64,000 nucleotides of DNA from Thalassolituus sp006212115 (GCF_040372045.1 NZ_BAABWH010000001.1); one strand, 5' to 3'; positions 49,618-59,279 are shown, numbered from the stretch's first letter. Numbers and translations are program-made. The notes: a model not told the origin generated them from the sequence alone.

Positions 49618-51464
49618 CAGAACAGATTCTTCAGTTTATCTTTCGCTTGATCTCTCAGCTCTTTTTTACGAGCTTCAGCTTCATCGCGGGCCTTTTGCTC
49701 TGCCGCGGCTTTCTCCGCGTCCAGCTTCTCTTTCGCTTCACGCTCCTGCTGAGCCTTAAAGTCTTCCAGCTCAGAAGAAGCGAGATCCTTCAAGGCGGAG
49801 AGTTTATCATCAAGCGAGCCTTCCATCCTGGCTAACTGTTGAAGTTCTTCGGCATAGTCACCAGCGTACTCCTGAAGTTGCGCGTTCAGGCGGCTCTGGA
49901 GCTTCTGTTCGAACTCGTCCTGCTTCGCTCGGACCCTCTTACTGATAGCCGAATTAATCTGCTTGTCGAGGTCTGAGCCAAACGAGAGCTCAGGAGACGA
50001 TAAATCCCCCGTCGCGCCAGCATCAACATTGAAGCGGGTAATCCCCTGCAGAGCACTGTTCAGCTCTTTTGCGAAAACAGTCTGCCCGTCACCCGTGAAC
50101 TTAGCCTGAGTGACCTGAGCGTCGAGATCCGCATTAAGCTGCCCACTTACCACTACTGCTTTGCTGTTCAGGCGAACCTGTGAGGAGGCCAGACGAGCGC
50201 CCGCTACACCCAATGGCAGTGGTGCCATAGACCAGTCGCTGATAGCGAGAGTCAAAGTATCCGTCGCATTCCCCAGCGTGTGGTTCAATGTCAGGCGTCC
50301 GTCTAAGTCGCCAATTTTCTTAAGGTCAGCACCTGTGGCAGTAAAGACGGTTGGCCGTCCGGTTACCGTTTGCTGATGGGTGATATCACGGCCTTCAATG
50401 ATAAGTTGGCCACCATCAAACGGGCCCGTCAGACGCGCCTGACGAATCATAAAATCTGGCCACGGATCAGACGTAGGGAAGTGAACAAAACGTCCAGCCA
50501 GACGCGGCGCTTTTTCTTCCTCTTCAGACACATCCTCTTCGCCATCGGATTCCAGGTACGGCTTGATTTTCTCGTACCAGTAAAGCGCTTCCTGTGCCCA
50601 ATTGGCTGCCTCATCACCAAACAACAAACCAGTCAGGTTGGATACACCAGCGCCACTGAGTTGATATTTATCTTTCAGATAAGCCAGATCTTCACCCGGT
50701 GCAGCCCGCAGCTCCGATAGCTTCTCAGAGACGTCAGATCTGGCTGTGGTTACGGCCTCTTTTGCTTGCCGTATTGCGTCTCTGTCTGCTTTAAAGCGTG
50801 CCTTCAGCTCATCGAGTCGGGCCTTACGCTGTCGGAAATCCTCGAGAGACTCCAATCGACCGGAGGTGATCTCTTTTACTTCCTGCTCATACTTTGCTAA
50901 CGCATCGGTATCGGGGATGGCATTTAATGCGCTGTCCACCCTTTCACTCTGCACGTTCCAGCTATTTTTCAGCGCTTCGCCTGCTGCGGGTGTTTTAAGC
51001 GTTTCGCGAGCCAGGACCTCATCGACAGATGGAAGGGCCGCGCTGGCTTTTTCTTTCAGCGATGGTCCCTGTGTTTCCTCATCTTCCTCAGGCTCCAGAT
51101 CGAGGGCGCCACTTGTTGCACGTTCTGTGTGGAATTGAAGATTAGAGACAGACAACTCGTTACTTATGGCTTTACCAACCAGTAAAGGTGCCAGTTCAAG
51201 ATCGGCCATTGCTTCGTCAAATTCGACCAGGTTACGCATTGGCTCGCGCGCGTCGGCAACCTGCAAGCCTTGCAAGCGAACACCAAGCGGAGAAAGCGTC
51301 ACATCCGCATCGTCAAGAGTCACTTTCGCACCCGCGACTTTGGTACCTACAAACTCGATACCTGATTTAATAACAAATGGCAGTAACAGTAAGATCAGGG
51401 CTGCAATCACTGCAACAACGGCGATAAATCCGGCCAGACCAGACCAGCGAATCCATTTAGTCAT
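49617..51464 (-). CDS. TIGR03545 family envelope protein (615 aa)
   Basis: N-terminal span (AGFIAVVAVIAALILLLLPF) followed by an AsmA-like start (VTLDDADVTLSPLGVRLQGL, then VEFDEAMADLELAPLLVGKA). A long coiled-coil middle (RLESLEDFRQRKARLDELKA) and a C-terminal Lys/Glu/Ala helix. This is the known partner of TIGR03546, adjacent here with a 3-nt gap. AsmA-like proteins move or organise envelope lipids; for this family the role is not established. Confidence 0.88.
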   Translation of the reverse strand: MTKWIRWSGLAGFIAVVAVIAALILLLLPFVIKSGIEFVGTKVAGAKVTLDDADVTLSPLGVRLQGLQVADAREPMRNLVEFDEAMADLELAPLLVGKAISNELSVSNLQFHTERATSGALDLEPEEDEETQGPSLKEKASAALPSVDEVLARETLKTPAAGEALKNSWNVQSERVDSALNAIPDTDALAKYEQEVKEITSGRLESLEDFRQRKARLDELKARFKADRDAIRQAKEAVTTARSDVSEKLSELRAAPGEDLAYLKDKYQLSGAGVSNLTGLLFGDEAANWAQEALYWYEKIKPYLESDGEEDVSEEEEKAPRLAGRFVHFPTSDPWPDFMIRQARLTGPFDGGQLIIEGRDITHQQTVTGRPTVFTATGADLKKIGDLDGRLTLNHTLGNATDTLTLAISDWSMAPLPLGVAGARLASSQVRLNSKAVVVSGQLNADLDAQVTQAKFTGDGQTVFAKELNSALQGITRFNVDAGATGDLSSPELSFGSDLDKQINSAISKRVRAKQDEFEQKLQSRLNAQLQEYAGDYAEELQQLARMEGSLDDKLSALKDLASSELEDFKAQQEREAKEKLDAEKAAAEQKARDEAEARKKELRDQAKDKLKNLF

Positions 51465-51467
51465 GCG

Positions 51468-51974
51468 TTACTCCGCGAAAGTGGTGTAGATCGCCCAAAA
51501 CTTCGACGCTTTAAGGGCCTGAACAATTTTCAACTTATTCACCCAGCTCAACAGTCGCTTACGATACTGTAGGATGAGAATACGGCTGATAAGCGTCACT
51601 GGAATAAGTAAGGCCAAGGCAATCACCAGGCCGCCCATTGTCACCGTGTTATTGAAAGCAGAAATACGTAACCACTCATTCTGATAAAGGCTGGTAAAGG
51701 TTTCAGTCAGACCAGGAAGTGTCAGAATCCATTCACCCAGATTCGCGGACACAGGGTCAAGGGCATAACCCACAACAGAGAAGGCAATAACACCAAGAAT
51801 AAAAGCGCTGAGATTGATCCGTAAGATGCACGCAATCAGCAGTACGAGGACTGTCAGCAGGGAGAAAAATGGGGTAAACCCGGGAATCATGGCAAGGGCA
51901 AAACCAAAAGCTACCTGCCCCGGCGCGGAATCTGAATTCAGCGCTTTAAAAAGTCTTGCTACTAGCGACAGCAT
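51468..51974 (-). CDS. TIGR03546 family membrane protein (168 aa)
   Basis: Start chosen at MLSLVARLFKALNSDSAPGQ, the standard opening of this family. Three to four membrane spans (FALAMIPGFTPFFSLLTVLV, AFILGVIAFSVVGYALD, MGGLVIALALLIPVTLIS). Resembles DUF2062-type proteins. Lies 3 nt before the TIGR03545 gene; the pair is conserved in marine gammaproteobacteria to my knowledge. Function unknown. Confidence 0.88.
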   Translation of the reverse strand: MLSLVARLFKALNSDSAPGQVAFGFALAMIPGFTPFFSLLTVLVLLIACILRINLSAFILGVIAFSVVGYALDPVSANLGEWILTLPGLTETFTSLYQNEWLRISAFNNTVTMGGLVIALALLIPVTLISRILILQYRKRLLSWVNKLKIVQALKASKFWAIYTTFAE

Positions 51975-52079
51975 GTCTGCACTCCGGCGTGGATGTGTCT
52001 GTTGATGTAAAACAGACCGTGTTTGCTCGTCTGGAAAGTCCACTATAAAAGCGTGCAGCTGATAAATCCAGACGCTAAC

Positions 52080-54008
52080 TCAACGCAGCGGGAGTACCAA
52101 CCTGATACGCGTGCCCCGACCTTCTTTACTGGCTACTTTCACGGTGCCGTTGTGAGCCTCAACAATCGCATGAGCAATGGACAACCCCAACCCGACCCCT
52201 TCACCCACATCCCGTGTTGTGTAGAAAGGGTCAAACACTTTAGTAACCTGCTCGCCGGACATGCCACATCCGGTGTCCTGGAAGTCAATCATCAGCGTTT
52301 TGTTTTCACGCCATGCTTTAATACGCAAGCTGCCCTTTTCGGTACATGCTTTAAGTGCATTATCAATAACGGCTGCAAACACTTTCTGCATCTGTTCGGG
52401 TTTGACCCGGATACTGCCCTCCAGTTCAATCTGATAGGTAATCTCAGTGCTCCTTGACGCTGCTGGAGCAATATCACTGACAACCTGCTCCAGTGTCTGA
52501 CGAAGATCGATATCCTGCTCTTCAGATTTATCCAGTTCAGAAAATATTTTCAGGCTACTGACAATATGCTGTACGCGAGACAGACCGAGTTGAGAATCCT
52601 GCAACAACGCTTTCATGTCCTGATGCACAAAATCAATGTCTTCTTCTTTTTCAAATGCCTCGAGGTTTGTACGACTATCGTCTCGCTCGGATTCATCCTG
52701 CGGATTCAGGTATTGTGCGAATAAGTCGGCCAGCTTCACATAGGTTTCGGCGTACTCTTTCATCGTGTTCATATTCGCCGTAACAACACTCATCGGATTA
52801 TTTATCTCGTGCGCAATCCCTGCTGCCAGATGTCCGATGGATGCCATCTTTTCAGTCTGAACCAACTGCGCCTGCGTGTCCCGAAGAGACGTCGCCATAT
52901 GATTAAATTGCTGGGCTAATGCACCCAACTCATCTTTGCGATTAACGTCTACAGATACCTCACGATCGCCCTCTGTAATACGCTCGATGCTGTCGCTTAA
53001 CGCACGGATCGGTGCCGCAAGGTTAATTGATAAACGCCGGGATATCAGAACAGTCAGTAAAATAGCAATCAGGGTGACACCCCAGCCTCCGTATCTGAGT
53101 TCCTGAACAGATTGGAGGACGATATCCCGATCCCGACGTAAAACCATAACGGCCTGAATCGTTGGCACTGCGCGAATATGCGTAAGCCATTCCCCTTCCC
53201 AGAAGGACGTCTCACGATTAATGTCCTGGCCCAGACTTGCTCTCAGCAGACTCCGTCCCAGCTCCGTATTGCGATCAATGGTTGTGCCATCAATCTGAGA
53301 CTGAAAGCTACCCTCTGACGTCGCGTAAAAAATATCAACAACCTGTCCACCGTAAGTCTGGCTCTGAACCAGCTTACGCAATAATCGCGCATCGGGAATC
53401 ATCACCACGGTGCCCAATAAGGCGTCACCGACAACGGGAGAAGCTATATAAGCGAACGAATCCGCTGTTCTGTGATTTCCGGCAAAAGCCACCGTCGTGT
53501 CCATGTGCCACATGGCCTGCTTATAGGCGGCCTGTGTGCCTGTTCCCGCATAATCAACATGAGTGATAGAAGCACCATATAAATCACTTTGCACTGCCGA
53601 AAACACAACCTGTCCTTTGGCATTTAAAAGCAGTAAATCCGACAGCTGATACTCCTCTGCATACAGCGAGAAATACATCCAGTACCTGTCCTGCATATCC
53701 TGATAATCCATCGAATACAGATTGTCCGCTTCAAATACTGACGAAAAATCCCGTAGTGCCTGTTTGAGGTAGGGTGAGCGCGAAAAAACACGCGCCGTTT
53801 CCATCGGTTTTATTACTCGCGCACTGATATCCTCGTGTAGCCGATAAGCAGACTCTGTCAGGTCTTGCAGCGCTCTCGCCTGCAGCGTTTTTTCGGCGTA
53901 TGTCAGCCCAAATGCCACAAGTAAAATCATGGGAACAAGTGCCACCAGCATAATCCACGCTAGCAGGCGCCCACGAACACTGGAAAACTCGAAACTCGGC
54001 TTCTTCAC
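52080..54008 (-). CDS. sensor histidine kinase with periplasmic Cache-like domain (642 aa)
   Basis: Start chosen at GTG 54008 because it overlaps the binding-protein stop as GTGA, with GGGGAG upstream; an ATG at 54044 is possible. Membrane helix (LLAWIMLVALVPMILLVAFG), a large dCache-like periplasmic sensor to about 300, a second span, HAMP (LAAPIRALSDSIERITEGDR), then an NtrB/DctB-like kinase core GHLAAGIAHEINNPMSVVTA with phospho-His, and GCGMSGEQ / GVGLGLSIAH. No response regulator is nearby. Co-translated with the UrtA-like binding protein, which probably feeds it the signal. Confidence 0.9.
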   Translation of the reverse strand: MKKPSFEFSSVRGRLLAWIMLVALVPMILLVAFGLTYAEKTLQARALQDLTESAYRLHEDISARVIKPMETARVFSRSPYLKQALRDFSSVFEADNLYSMDYQDMQDRYWMYFSLYAEEYQLSDLLLLNAKGQVVFSAVQSDLYGASITHVDYAGTGTQAAYKQAMWHMDTTVAFAGNHRTADSFAYIASPVVGDALLGTVVMIPDARLLRKLVQSQTYGGQVVDIFYATSEGSFQSQIDGTTIDRNTELGRSLLRASLGQDINRETSFWEGEWLTHIRAVPTIQAVMVLRRDRDIVLQSVQELRYGGWGVTLIAILLTVLISRRLSINLAAPIRALSDSIERITEGDREVSVDVNRKDELGALAQQFNHMATSLRDTQAQLVQTEKMASIGHLAAGIAHEINNPMSVVTANMNTMKEYAETYVKLADLFAQYLNPQDESERDDSRTNLEAFEKEEDIDFVHQDMKALLQDSQLGLSRVQHIVSSLKIFSELDKSEEQDIDLRQTLEQVVSDIAPAASRSTEITYQIELEGSIRVKPEQMQKVFAAVIDNALKACTEKGSLRIKAWRENKTLMIDFQDTGCGMSGEQVTKVFDPFYTTRDVGEGVGLGLSIAHAIVEAHNGTVKVASKEGRGTRIRLVLPLR

Positions 54009-55207
54009 AACCAGGGCTCCCCACCAACACTGCGGGTACTCCATTGTCCGCGATTATTACGCCAATAAATCGTGGTGTTGTGCTGCCAATCAGACGGGCT
54101 CTCCGCACCGGGAAACATTTCCGGGCGCACAAGTCCTTCTGACATCCACAATAAGCGCGTACCGGAGGGAGCCCGCTCGCCAATAAATAGGGTATGCCAA
54201 TTACCCTGCAGACTGTCATCGATGGCGATCGATCCTGCAGCCGTCAGGGCATTTCTACGCTTCAAGCGGTAATTCAGCTCATCCGTATTGATGGCTCGCT
54301 CAGCGGCTAACTGTGCAATCAGATCCGCCACTGTAAACGCCATCGCATTCAGACCGTTGGCCGCAACATTGTGCTGTTGACTGAAATCAACGAAAGCCAG
54401 ATTTTTCTGATTGTGTGGATGATTCAAATAGTGACTGATGAAGTAATACGGCAATGCCATAGGGATAGCCATATCACTGCACAGTGAAAAGATCCGACTC
54501 TGTACTAAGGCAATCTGCTCAACAAAACTGGGGTGATACATCCAGTCGCAGTTATCGAGTAACAACACATCGGGCTTATAAGCGTGAATACTGTCGAGAA
54601 TCGAAGGTAACTGCTCCAGCTCACCGAGATAACGCTCTTCGACCAGTGTCGCACCCGAGATGGGCAGCAGGTGCTGCTGTAACATTCGCCCCTGCATCCG
54701 TGAACGAATATCTTCTCCGCCAAGGTAATAAATCCGCCGCCCTAAATATTGTTTTATCCAACTCAATGCTGGAAATAAATATTGATTGGGTAAGGGACCG
54801 AGATGCACCAGGGACTCGCTACTGAAAAGCCCTTCCGATGTACCCGGGTAGATCAACGTCATTTGACGCTTTTCCAATTCTGGAAGCACGCGGCGGACAC
54901 AAAAAGAGTCACCGCAACCGAGAACCATGTCTACCGGCTGCACCGCTTCAATCTCGTCCAGGCGGTCGGCCAGTGCCTGCTCCTTGAGTGAGGCATCGAG
55001 GTAGGAAAAGACAAAGTGAATACCTGTGTCTTTCTCGTGATAACGCAAGCGCTCAACCAGCATGATCTGCATCTCTTTGTCACGAGCATGCAGCACCCCA
55101 GCCTGATGGCCGATGAGCGTAACGTGAACGATGTGCGGCGATTGAAAGAGAAAGTAGAGACCACCCGAAATCAATAGTGCCGCCGCAACCAATAAAGCTG
55201 TTTTCAT
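54005..55207 (-). CDS. UrtA/AmiC-like periplasmic binding protein coupled to a kinase (400 aa)
   Basis: N-terminal signal or anchor helix (MKTALLVAAALLISGGLYFL). The body matches urea/amide-binding proteins of the Peripla_BP_5 type: VTLIGHQAG, LGCGDSFCVRRVLPELEKRQ, IYPGTSEGLFSSESLVHLGP, then PNQYLFPALSWIKQYLGRRI and YLGGEDIRSRMQGRML. No transporter genes accompany it; instead its stop overlaps a sensor kinase start. It is therefore likely a ligand sensor. The ligand (short amide, urea or other) cannot be read. Confidence 0.85.
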   Translation of the reverse strand: MKTALLVAAALLISGGLYFLFQSPHIVHVTLIGHQAGVLHARDKEMQIMLVERLRYHEKDTGIHFVFSYLDASLKEQALADRLDEIEAVQPVDMVLGCGDSFCVRRVLPELEKRQMTLIYPGTSEGLFSSESLVHLGPLPNQYLFPALSWIKQYLGRRIYYLGGEDIRSRMQGRMLQQHLLPISGATLVEERYLGELEQLPSILDSIHAYKPDVLLLDNCDWMYHPSFVEQIALVQSRIFSLCSDMAIPMALPYYFISHYLNHPHNQKNLAFVDFSQQHNVAANGLNAMAFTVADLIAQLAAERAINTDELNYRLKRRNALTAAGSIAIDDSLQGNWHTLFIGERAPSGTRLLWMSEGLVRPEMFPGAESPSDWQHNTTIYWRNNRGQWSTRSVGGEPWL

Positions 55208-55318
55208 GGTGTGGCCTTAGGCCTGTTTACACCTATTCAGCGTAGCAAGCCTGGCGGTCAACGATGGAACTGACTACGAAAAGATGATGAAAAGTCACAA
55301 GACAATGCGTCTGCGCAC

Positions 55319-57034
55319 TTACTCCATGTGAACGATTCTCAGTTGAAGGTTACGCTCTCCGCGAAACTCATTGATATCCAGTTGATAAACACAGTCTACA
55401 AGTTCACGGGAATGATCTGGCCAGACCTGCGTATCAATGCCAAACCATATTGCATCAAGCGTCTGATCAGAACCCACCGGCTGCAGCACGAGCTTAAGAT
55501 GATTACCACCGACGATACGCTGCTGCACCAGACGAAACTGGCCACTGAACTGAGGCTCTGGGAATTGCTGCCCCCAAGGCCCACCTAAACGAAGTGCCTC
55601 CGCCAGTGTTGTAGAAAAATCAGAGGCTGATAACTCGCCATCTGTCTCCAACGTCTGCTGCAAAGCATCTGAAGGCAACATCTGCGAACAAACACGATCG
55701 AATGTTTGACGAAATGCCTCGAAATCGCTCGCGCGGATTGTCAGCCCCGCGGCCATCGCATGACCACCGAACTTGCGAATTACTCCGGGCAATCCACGAT
55801 CAACCTGATCCAGTGCATCGCGAATATGTAAGCCCGGGATAGACCGAGCCGAACCCTTCATTTCACCCTCATCCCCCGGCGCAAAAGTAATCACAGGCCG
55901 ATATACAAGTTCCTTAATCCGGGAGGCGAGAATGCCAATGACACCCTGATGCCATTCCGGGTGATACAGGCTAACGCCAAAGTCGGAAACCGAGTCCGTA
56001 TCAGCCTGCTCCAGTAAGGTTAATGCTTCATTTTGCATCCCTTGCTCAATCTGGCGGCGATCGCGGTTGAAGGCATCCAGTTCCGTCGCTAATGCCATTG
56101 CGGTATCGGGATTGTCTGTGAGTAAACACTCGATGCCCAGCGAAATATCGTCCAGTCTTCCGGCAGCGTTAATCCTCGGTCCAACAGCGAACCCCAGATC
56201 CGTCGCGACGACCTGGCGATAATCCCGTTTTGCGACCTGCAGTAATGCCCGGATTCCCGGACGGCAACGTCCAGCACGGATACGCCGCAATGCCTGCTCA
56301 ACCAAAATTCGGTTATTTCTGTCCAAAGGAACAACATCAGCGACCGTTGCCAGCCCAACAAGGTCAATCAGTTCGGCAAGATTCGGTGCCTTCGCCGTAA
56401 ACCAATTCATTTCAACCAGACGTGCTCGCAGCGCCAGCATGAGGTAAAAAACCACAGTGCATCCGCACGCAGCTTTCGACGGGAATTCACAGCCCTTCTG
56501 GTTTGGATTTACGATCGCCTGCGCCTCAGGCAAGGTGTCGCCCGGTAAGTGATGGTCCGTTACCAAAACTGGTATGCCCGCGGCGTTAGCGGCCGCCACT
56601 CCCGCTACAGAGGCGATCCCGTTATCGACCGTCATGATCAGGTCGGGTTCGCGTTGACGCGCAACCTCTACCAATTCAGGCGATAAGCCATAGCCAAAGT
56701 CAAAACGGTTGGGTACAAGATAATCGAGTGAGCTCGCTCCCATCATTCTCAGGGCGTGAATCGCTACGACGGTACTGGTTGCGCCATCCGCATCGAAATC
56801 TCCAACAATAAGCAGGCGCTTTCCCTCAGTTACAACGGGCAATAACGCGTCAACGGCGGCGTCTATGTCTTTCAGGCTATGGAACGGCTCAAGACCTGTG
56901 AGCTGGAGATTCAGCTCGTCTTCTGTACGCACACCACGGCTGAGATAAACACGGGATAAAACCGGATGCAGACCAGATAACGGGGGCAGTGCTTCGGGCT
57001 CGCGCGGGCGAATCACAGGCGCATGCTGCGGCAT
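55319..57034 (-). CDS. recJ: single-stranded-DNA exonuclease RecJ
   Basis: 571 residues against 577 in E. coli. DHH phosphoesterase motifs: GDFDADGATST, MTVDNGIAS, VTDHHLPGD and the later SARSIPGLHIRDAL and FGGHAMAAGLTI (DHHA1). 5'-3' ssDNA exonuclease in mismatch repair, RecF recombination and base excision repair. Forty nucleotides separate it from the ligase gene upstream. Confidence 0.97.
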   Translation of the reverse strand: MPQHAPVIRPREPEALPPLSGLHPVLSRVYLSRGVRTEDELNLQLTGLEPFHSLKDIDAAVDALLPVVTEGKRLLIVGDFDADGATSTVVAIHALRMMGASSLDYLVPNRFDFGYGLSPELVEVARQREPDLIMTVDNGIASVAGVAAANAAGIPVLVTDHHLPGDTLPEAQAIVNPNQKGCEFPSKAACGCTVVFYLMLALRARLVEMNWFTAKAPNLAELIDLVGLATVADVVPLDRNNRILVEQALRRIRAGRCRPGIRALLQVAKRDYRQVVATDLGFAVGPRINAAGRLDDISLGIECLLTDNPDTAMALATELDAFNRDRRQIEQGMQNEALTLLEQADTDSVSDFGVSLYHPEWHQGVIGILASRIKELVYRPVITFAPGDEGEMKGSARSIPGLHIRDALDQVDRGLPGVIRKFGGHAMAAGLTIRASDFEAFRQTFDRVCSQMLPSDALQQTLETDGELSASDFSTTLAEALRLGGPWGQQFPEPQFSGQFRLVQQRIVGGNHLKLVLQPVGSDQTLDAIWFGIDTQVWPDHSRELVDCVYQLDINEFRGERNLQLRIVHME

Positions 57035-57074
57035 TCTTTACTCCAGAAACAAGTAACAGAAGCCGCTCTGGCCT

Positions 57075-57938
57075 CTATTCAGGGGGACGAATACGATCAA
57101 AACTCGCAAAGCGTGGAAAACCCTCTCGAGTCAGACCACGATAAGTATACCGGACACGCGTGCCGATTTGAGGGGGGGATGCCCGTTCGGCATCGGTAAA
57201 ACCCGTGCCTATTTCAAAGATACGACCGTCGTCCAGACGCACCTTTAACGCTCCCATCATGCCAGCTAACCGGCCTTTTCCCGGCTGGTAGCCAACAACG
57301 ATCGCCTCCGCGTCATCCCGCAATGTCACTTTCTGAAGGTGGTGACTACGACCAGCAATATAGTGGCTGTCCCAACGGTGCAGCATCAGCCCTTCGCCAC
57401 CAGCTGACAGCGTTTTCTCTAACAAGTCATCCAGCTCCTGCTGATCCTGCAGTCGATACTGCTGAACCGGGCGCACATCCGAGGCAGCATTCGCACCCAG
57501 TAGCTCGACCATCGCCTTGTAACGCTCAGCAAACAGCCCTTCATGCTCAGGCATATCGAACACCTGATAGATGATTTCCTGCCAAAGGGGATGACTGTCG
57601 CTGTCATGACGACGAATCAAACCACTGACTTCCGAAAACCGGCCGTAACCTAACCAGAGTTCACCATCGAGCGGCTCATCAGGTAACTGCGCGAGAAACC
57701 AGGCGGGCGCAGAAATCACCCGCCCACTACGAGTCATTAAGTTCACACCGTCCCAGAAAGCACGCACGCCGTCATACTTTTCGCTAACGCCAAACTGCTC
57801 CAGGGCATCACTTCCCTCGTATCGCTCTGCTAACATCAGATGAGGACGCAATTCCTTTGCATGCACCATCGCCCAGACAGGAAGCATGCCTCCTAACACG
57901 AGCAGAACCGCGATAAAATATGGCATCCAGCCAGACAT
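57075..57938 (-). CDS. exported ATP-dependent DNA ligase (LigE type)
   Basis: Start chosen at MSGWMPYFIAVLLVLGG (287 aa). Signal peptide about 1-27. Adenylation motif EKYDGVRA places the AMP-accepting Lys54; GEGLMLHRWD is motif IV-like, QKVTLRDDAEAIVVGY motif V, and a compact OB domain (GRLAGMMGALKVRL) closes the protein. This minimal periplasmic ligase class (Lig E) is linked to extracellular or imported DNA. Upstream of recJ on the same strand, a fitting DNA-processing neighbour. Confidence 0.92.
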   Translation of the reverse strand: MSGWMPYFIAVLLVLGGMLPVWAMVHAKELRPHLMLAERYEGSDALEQFGVSEKYDGVRAFWDGVNLMTRSGRVISAPAWFLAQLPDEPLDGELWLGYGRFSEVSGLIRRHDSDSHPLWQEIIYQVFDMPEHEGLFAERYKAMVELLGANAASDVRPVQQYRLQDQQELDDLLEKTLSAGGEGLMLHRWDSHYIAGRSHHLQKVTLRDDAEAIVVGYQPGKGRLAGMMGALKVRLDDGRIFEIGTGFTDAERASPPQIGTRVRYTYRGLTREGFPRFASFDRIRPPE

Positions 57939-57973
57939 ACCCTGCGCCTTTCTTGTTATGATGTTGTTATACA

Positions 57974-57993
57974 TAGCGCGTTTGTTGGCGCTA
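57974..57993. promoter_or_regulatory. inverted repeat between the ligase and folK-like genes
   Basis: TAGCGC - 8 nt - GCGCTA, perfect 6-bp arms, in the divergent region between the two start codons. Possible operator; low support. Confidence 0.3.
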
Positions 57994-58043
57994 AGAAAGG
58001 GATTAAGACGGCAACTACGACATTATTCTTAGGGCGCATACCT

Positions 58044-58439
58044 ATGAGTTTTTATTTGCTAGGCCTGGGCAGCAACATCGAACCAGAAGAAAACCTCAAC
58101 AAAGCACTGAACGCGTTAACTCATGAAGGCGACCTGATTGCTCACTCGCCTGCGGTGTTGACCGCCCCTGTTGGCGACACCTTCAGCCAGGTATTCGGCA
58201 ACCAGCTTGCAATATTAAAGACTGAACTGCCCGCCCCGATGCTGAAGCAGAGACTACAGAGAATAGAAGAGAGTCTGGGCAGAGAGCCCAAATCCCCCGG
58301 GCGCAAAACCCGGGACAGAACCATTGATATCGATATTCTGAGCGATGCCAATGACCCCGACAGCCTTCGCCGGGAAGCACCAGACGAAAGCTACTACGCA
58401 GAAGTACATCGAACCTGGAATCAGGAACTGAACGTCTGA
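58044..58439 (+). CDS. folK: HPPK-type protein FolK, short form (131 aa)
   Basis: Hydroxymethyldihydropterin pyrophosphokinase family: YLLGLGSNIEP at the start and ESLGREPKSPGRKTRDRTID, IDIL at the end, containing the Mg-binding Asp-x-Asp (DIDIL). Shorter than E. coli FolK (159 aa); the C-terminal strand region is trimmed (HRTWNQELNV). Stops overlap FolM convergently by 19 nt. FolK/FolM neighbours are recurrent, often a second copy serving a pterin rather than folate pathway; that is inference. Confidence 0.82.
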   Translation: MSFYLLGLGSNIEPEENLNKALNALTHEGDLIAHSPAVLTAPVGDTFSQVFGNQLAILKTELPAPMLKQRLQRIEESLGREPKSPGRKTRDRTIDIDILSDANDPDSLRREAPDESYYAEVHRTWNQELNV

Positions 58440-59134
58440 TCGTAACGATTGGCGACAAAGCGCCCACCGTCGACACGCATCACTGAACCCGTGACGGCAG
58501 GCGCTTTGATCAGATACGAACACGCCTCAACAATTGCACCGTATCCCAGCTCCTCACCTATCAAAGACTGAGATAACACACGCTCACGATAGGCCTGATC
58601 ATGCTCAGGTAAAAACTTAATCGGCCCAGGCTGGATCACATTAACTCTAACCTTGCCCGCTAAGCGTTGCGCCATACTCAGGGACCAGTTCTGTAGTCCT
58701 GCCTTAGCAGCACAGTAAACAGAAAAACGCTGGTTTGGGATGTCCGCATAGATATCACTGATGCTGATCATAGACGCCGCATCCGACCAGCTATCCGCCA
58801 GCGCCTCGGTAATCATCACTGGCGCTGTCACATGCACGTTCTGATGCTGCGAAATATGCTGAGCCAGATCTTGCGCCGCTGAATCTGGAACAAAACAGCT
58901 GGCATTGTGGATAACCAGATCAAATGGCCCCAATCCGGGTAACTGCTCACAGAGATTACGGATGCTGTCAGGATCAGAGAGATTGGCCTGAACCAGGCTC
59001 AGATTGGGGTGCTCTTCTAACTCACTACGCGTGTTGTAATGCGCGACAACCTGCCAACCTTCGTTAAGAAAATGTTCAGAAAGCGTCTTGCCCAGGCGGC
59101 GACCGCCACCGGTAATCAGAATGCGTTTGGTCAC
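58421..59134 (-). CDS. folM: dihydromonapterin reductase FolM
   Basis: GTG start. SDR fold of the pteridine-reductase branch: ITGGGRRLGKTL (TGGGRR, not the common TGxxxGIG), HNASCF, catalytic YCAAKAGL and the C-terminal VTGSVMRVDGG. Arg after the Gly triplet favours NADPH. Reduces dihydromonapterin (and dihydrofolate) to the tetrahydro form, the cofactor for phenylalanine hydroxylase in related bacteria. Overlaps the folK gene tail. Confidence 0.88.
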   Translation of the reverse strand: MTKRILITGGGRRLGKTLSEHFLNEGWQVVAHYNTRSELEEHPNLSLVQANLSDPDSIRNLCEQLPGLGPFDLVIHNASCFVPDSAAQDLAQHISQHQNVHVTAPVMITEALADSWSDAASMISISDIYADIPNQRFSVYCAAKAGLQNWSLSMAQRLAGKVRVNVIQPGPIKFLPEHDQAYRERVLSQSLIGEELGYGAIVEACSYLIKAPAVTGSVMRVDGGRFVANRYDQTFSS

Positions 59135-59247
59135 AAGAAACCTATACGGTCAGTTAAGGGGAACCATGGTAGCGTGAAACCGAAGGACATGCAGGTTTAT
59201 TGGAAGGAACGACCGCAAAGGCGGCGGCGTATCCAAATTCCAGACAC

Positions 59248-59272
59248 AAAAAAACCAGCTCGATGGCTGGCT
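59248..59272 (-). terminator. intrinsic terminator of the tRNA-fMet operon
   Basis: On the minus strand CCAGC - 6 nt - GCTGG (extendable by wobble and A-T pairs) runs into seven Ts, just 3' of the second tRNA. A standard rho-independent terminator shape. Confidence 0.75.
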
Positions 59273-59279
59273 GATTTGT

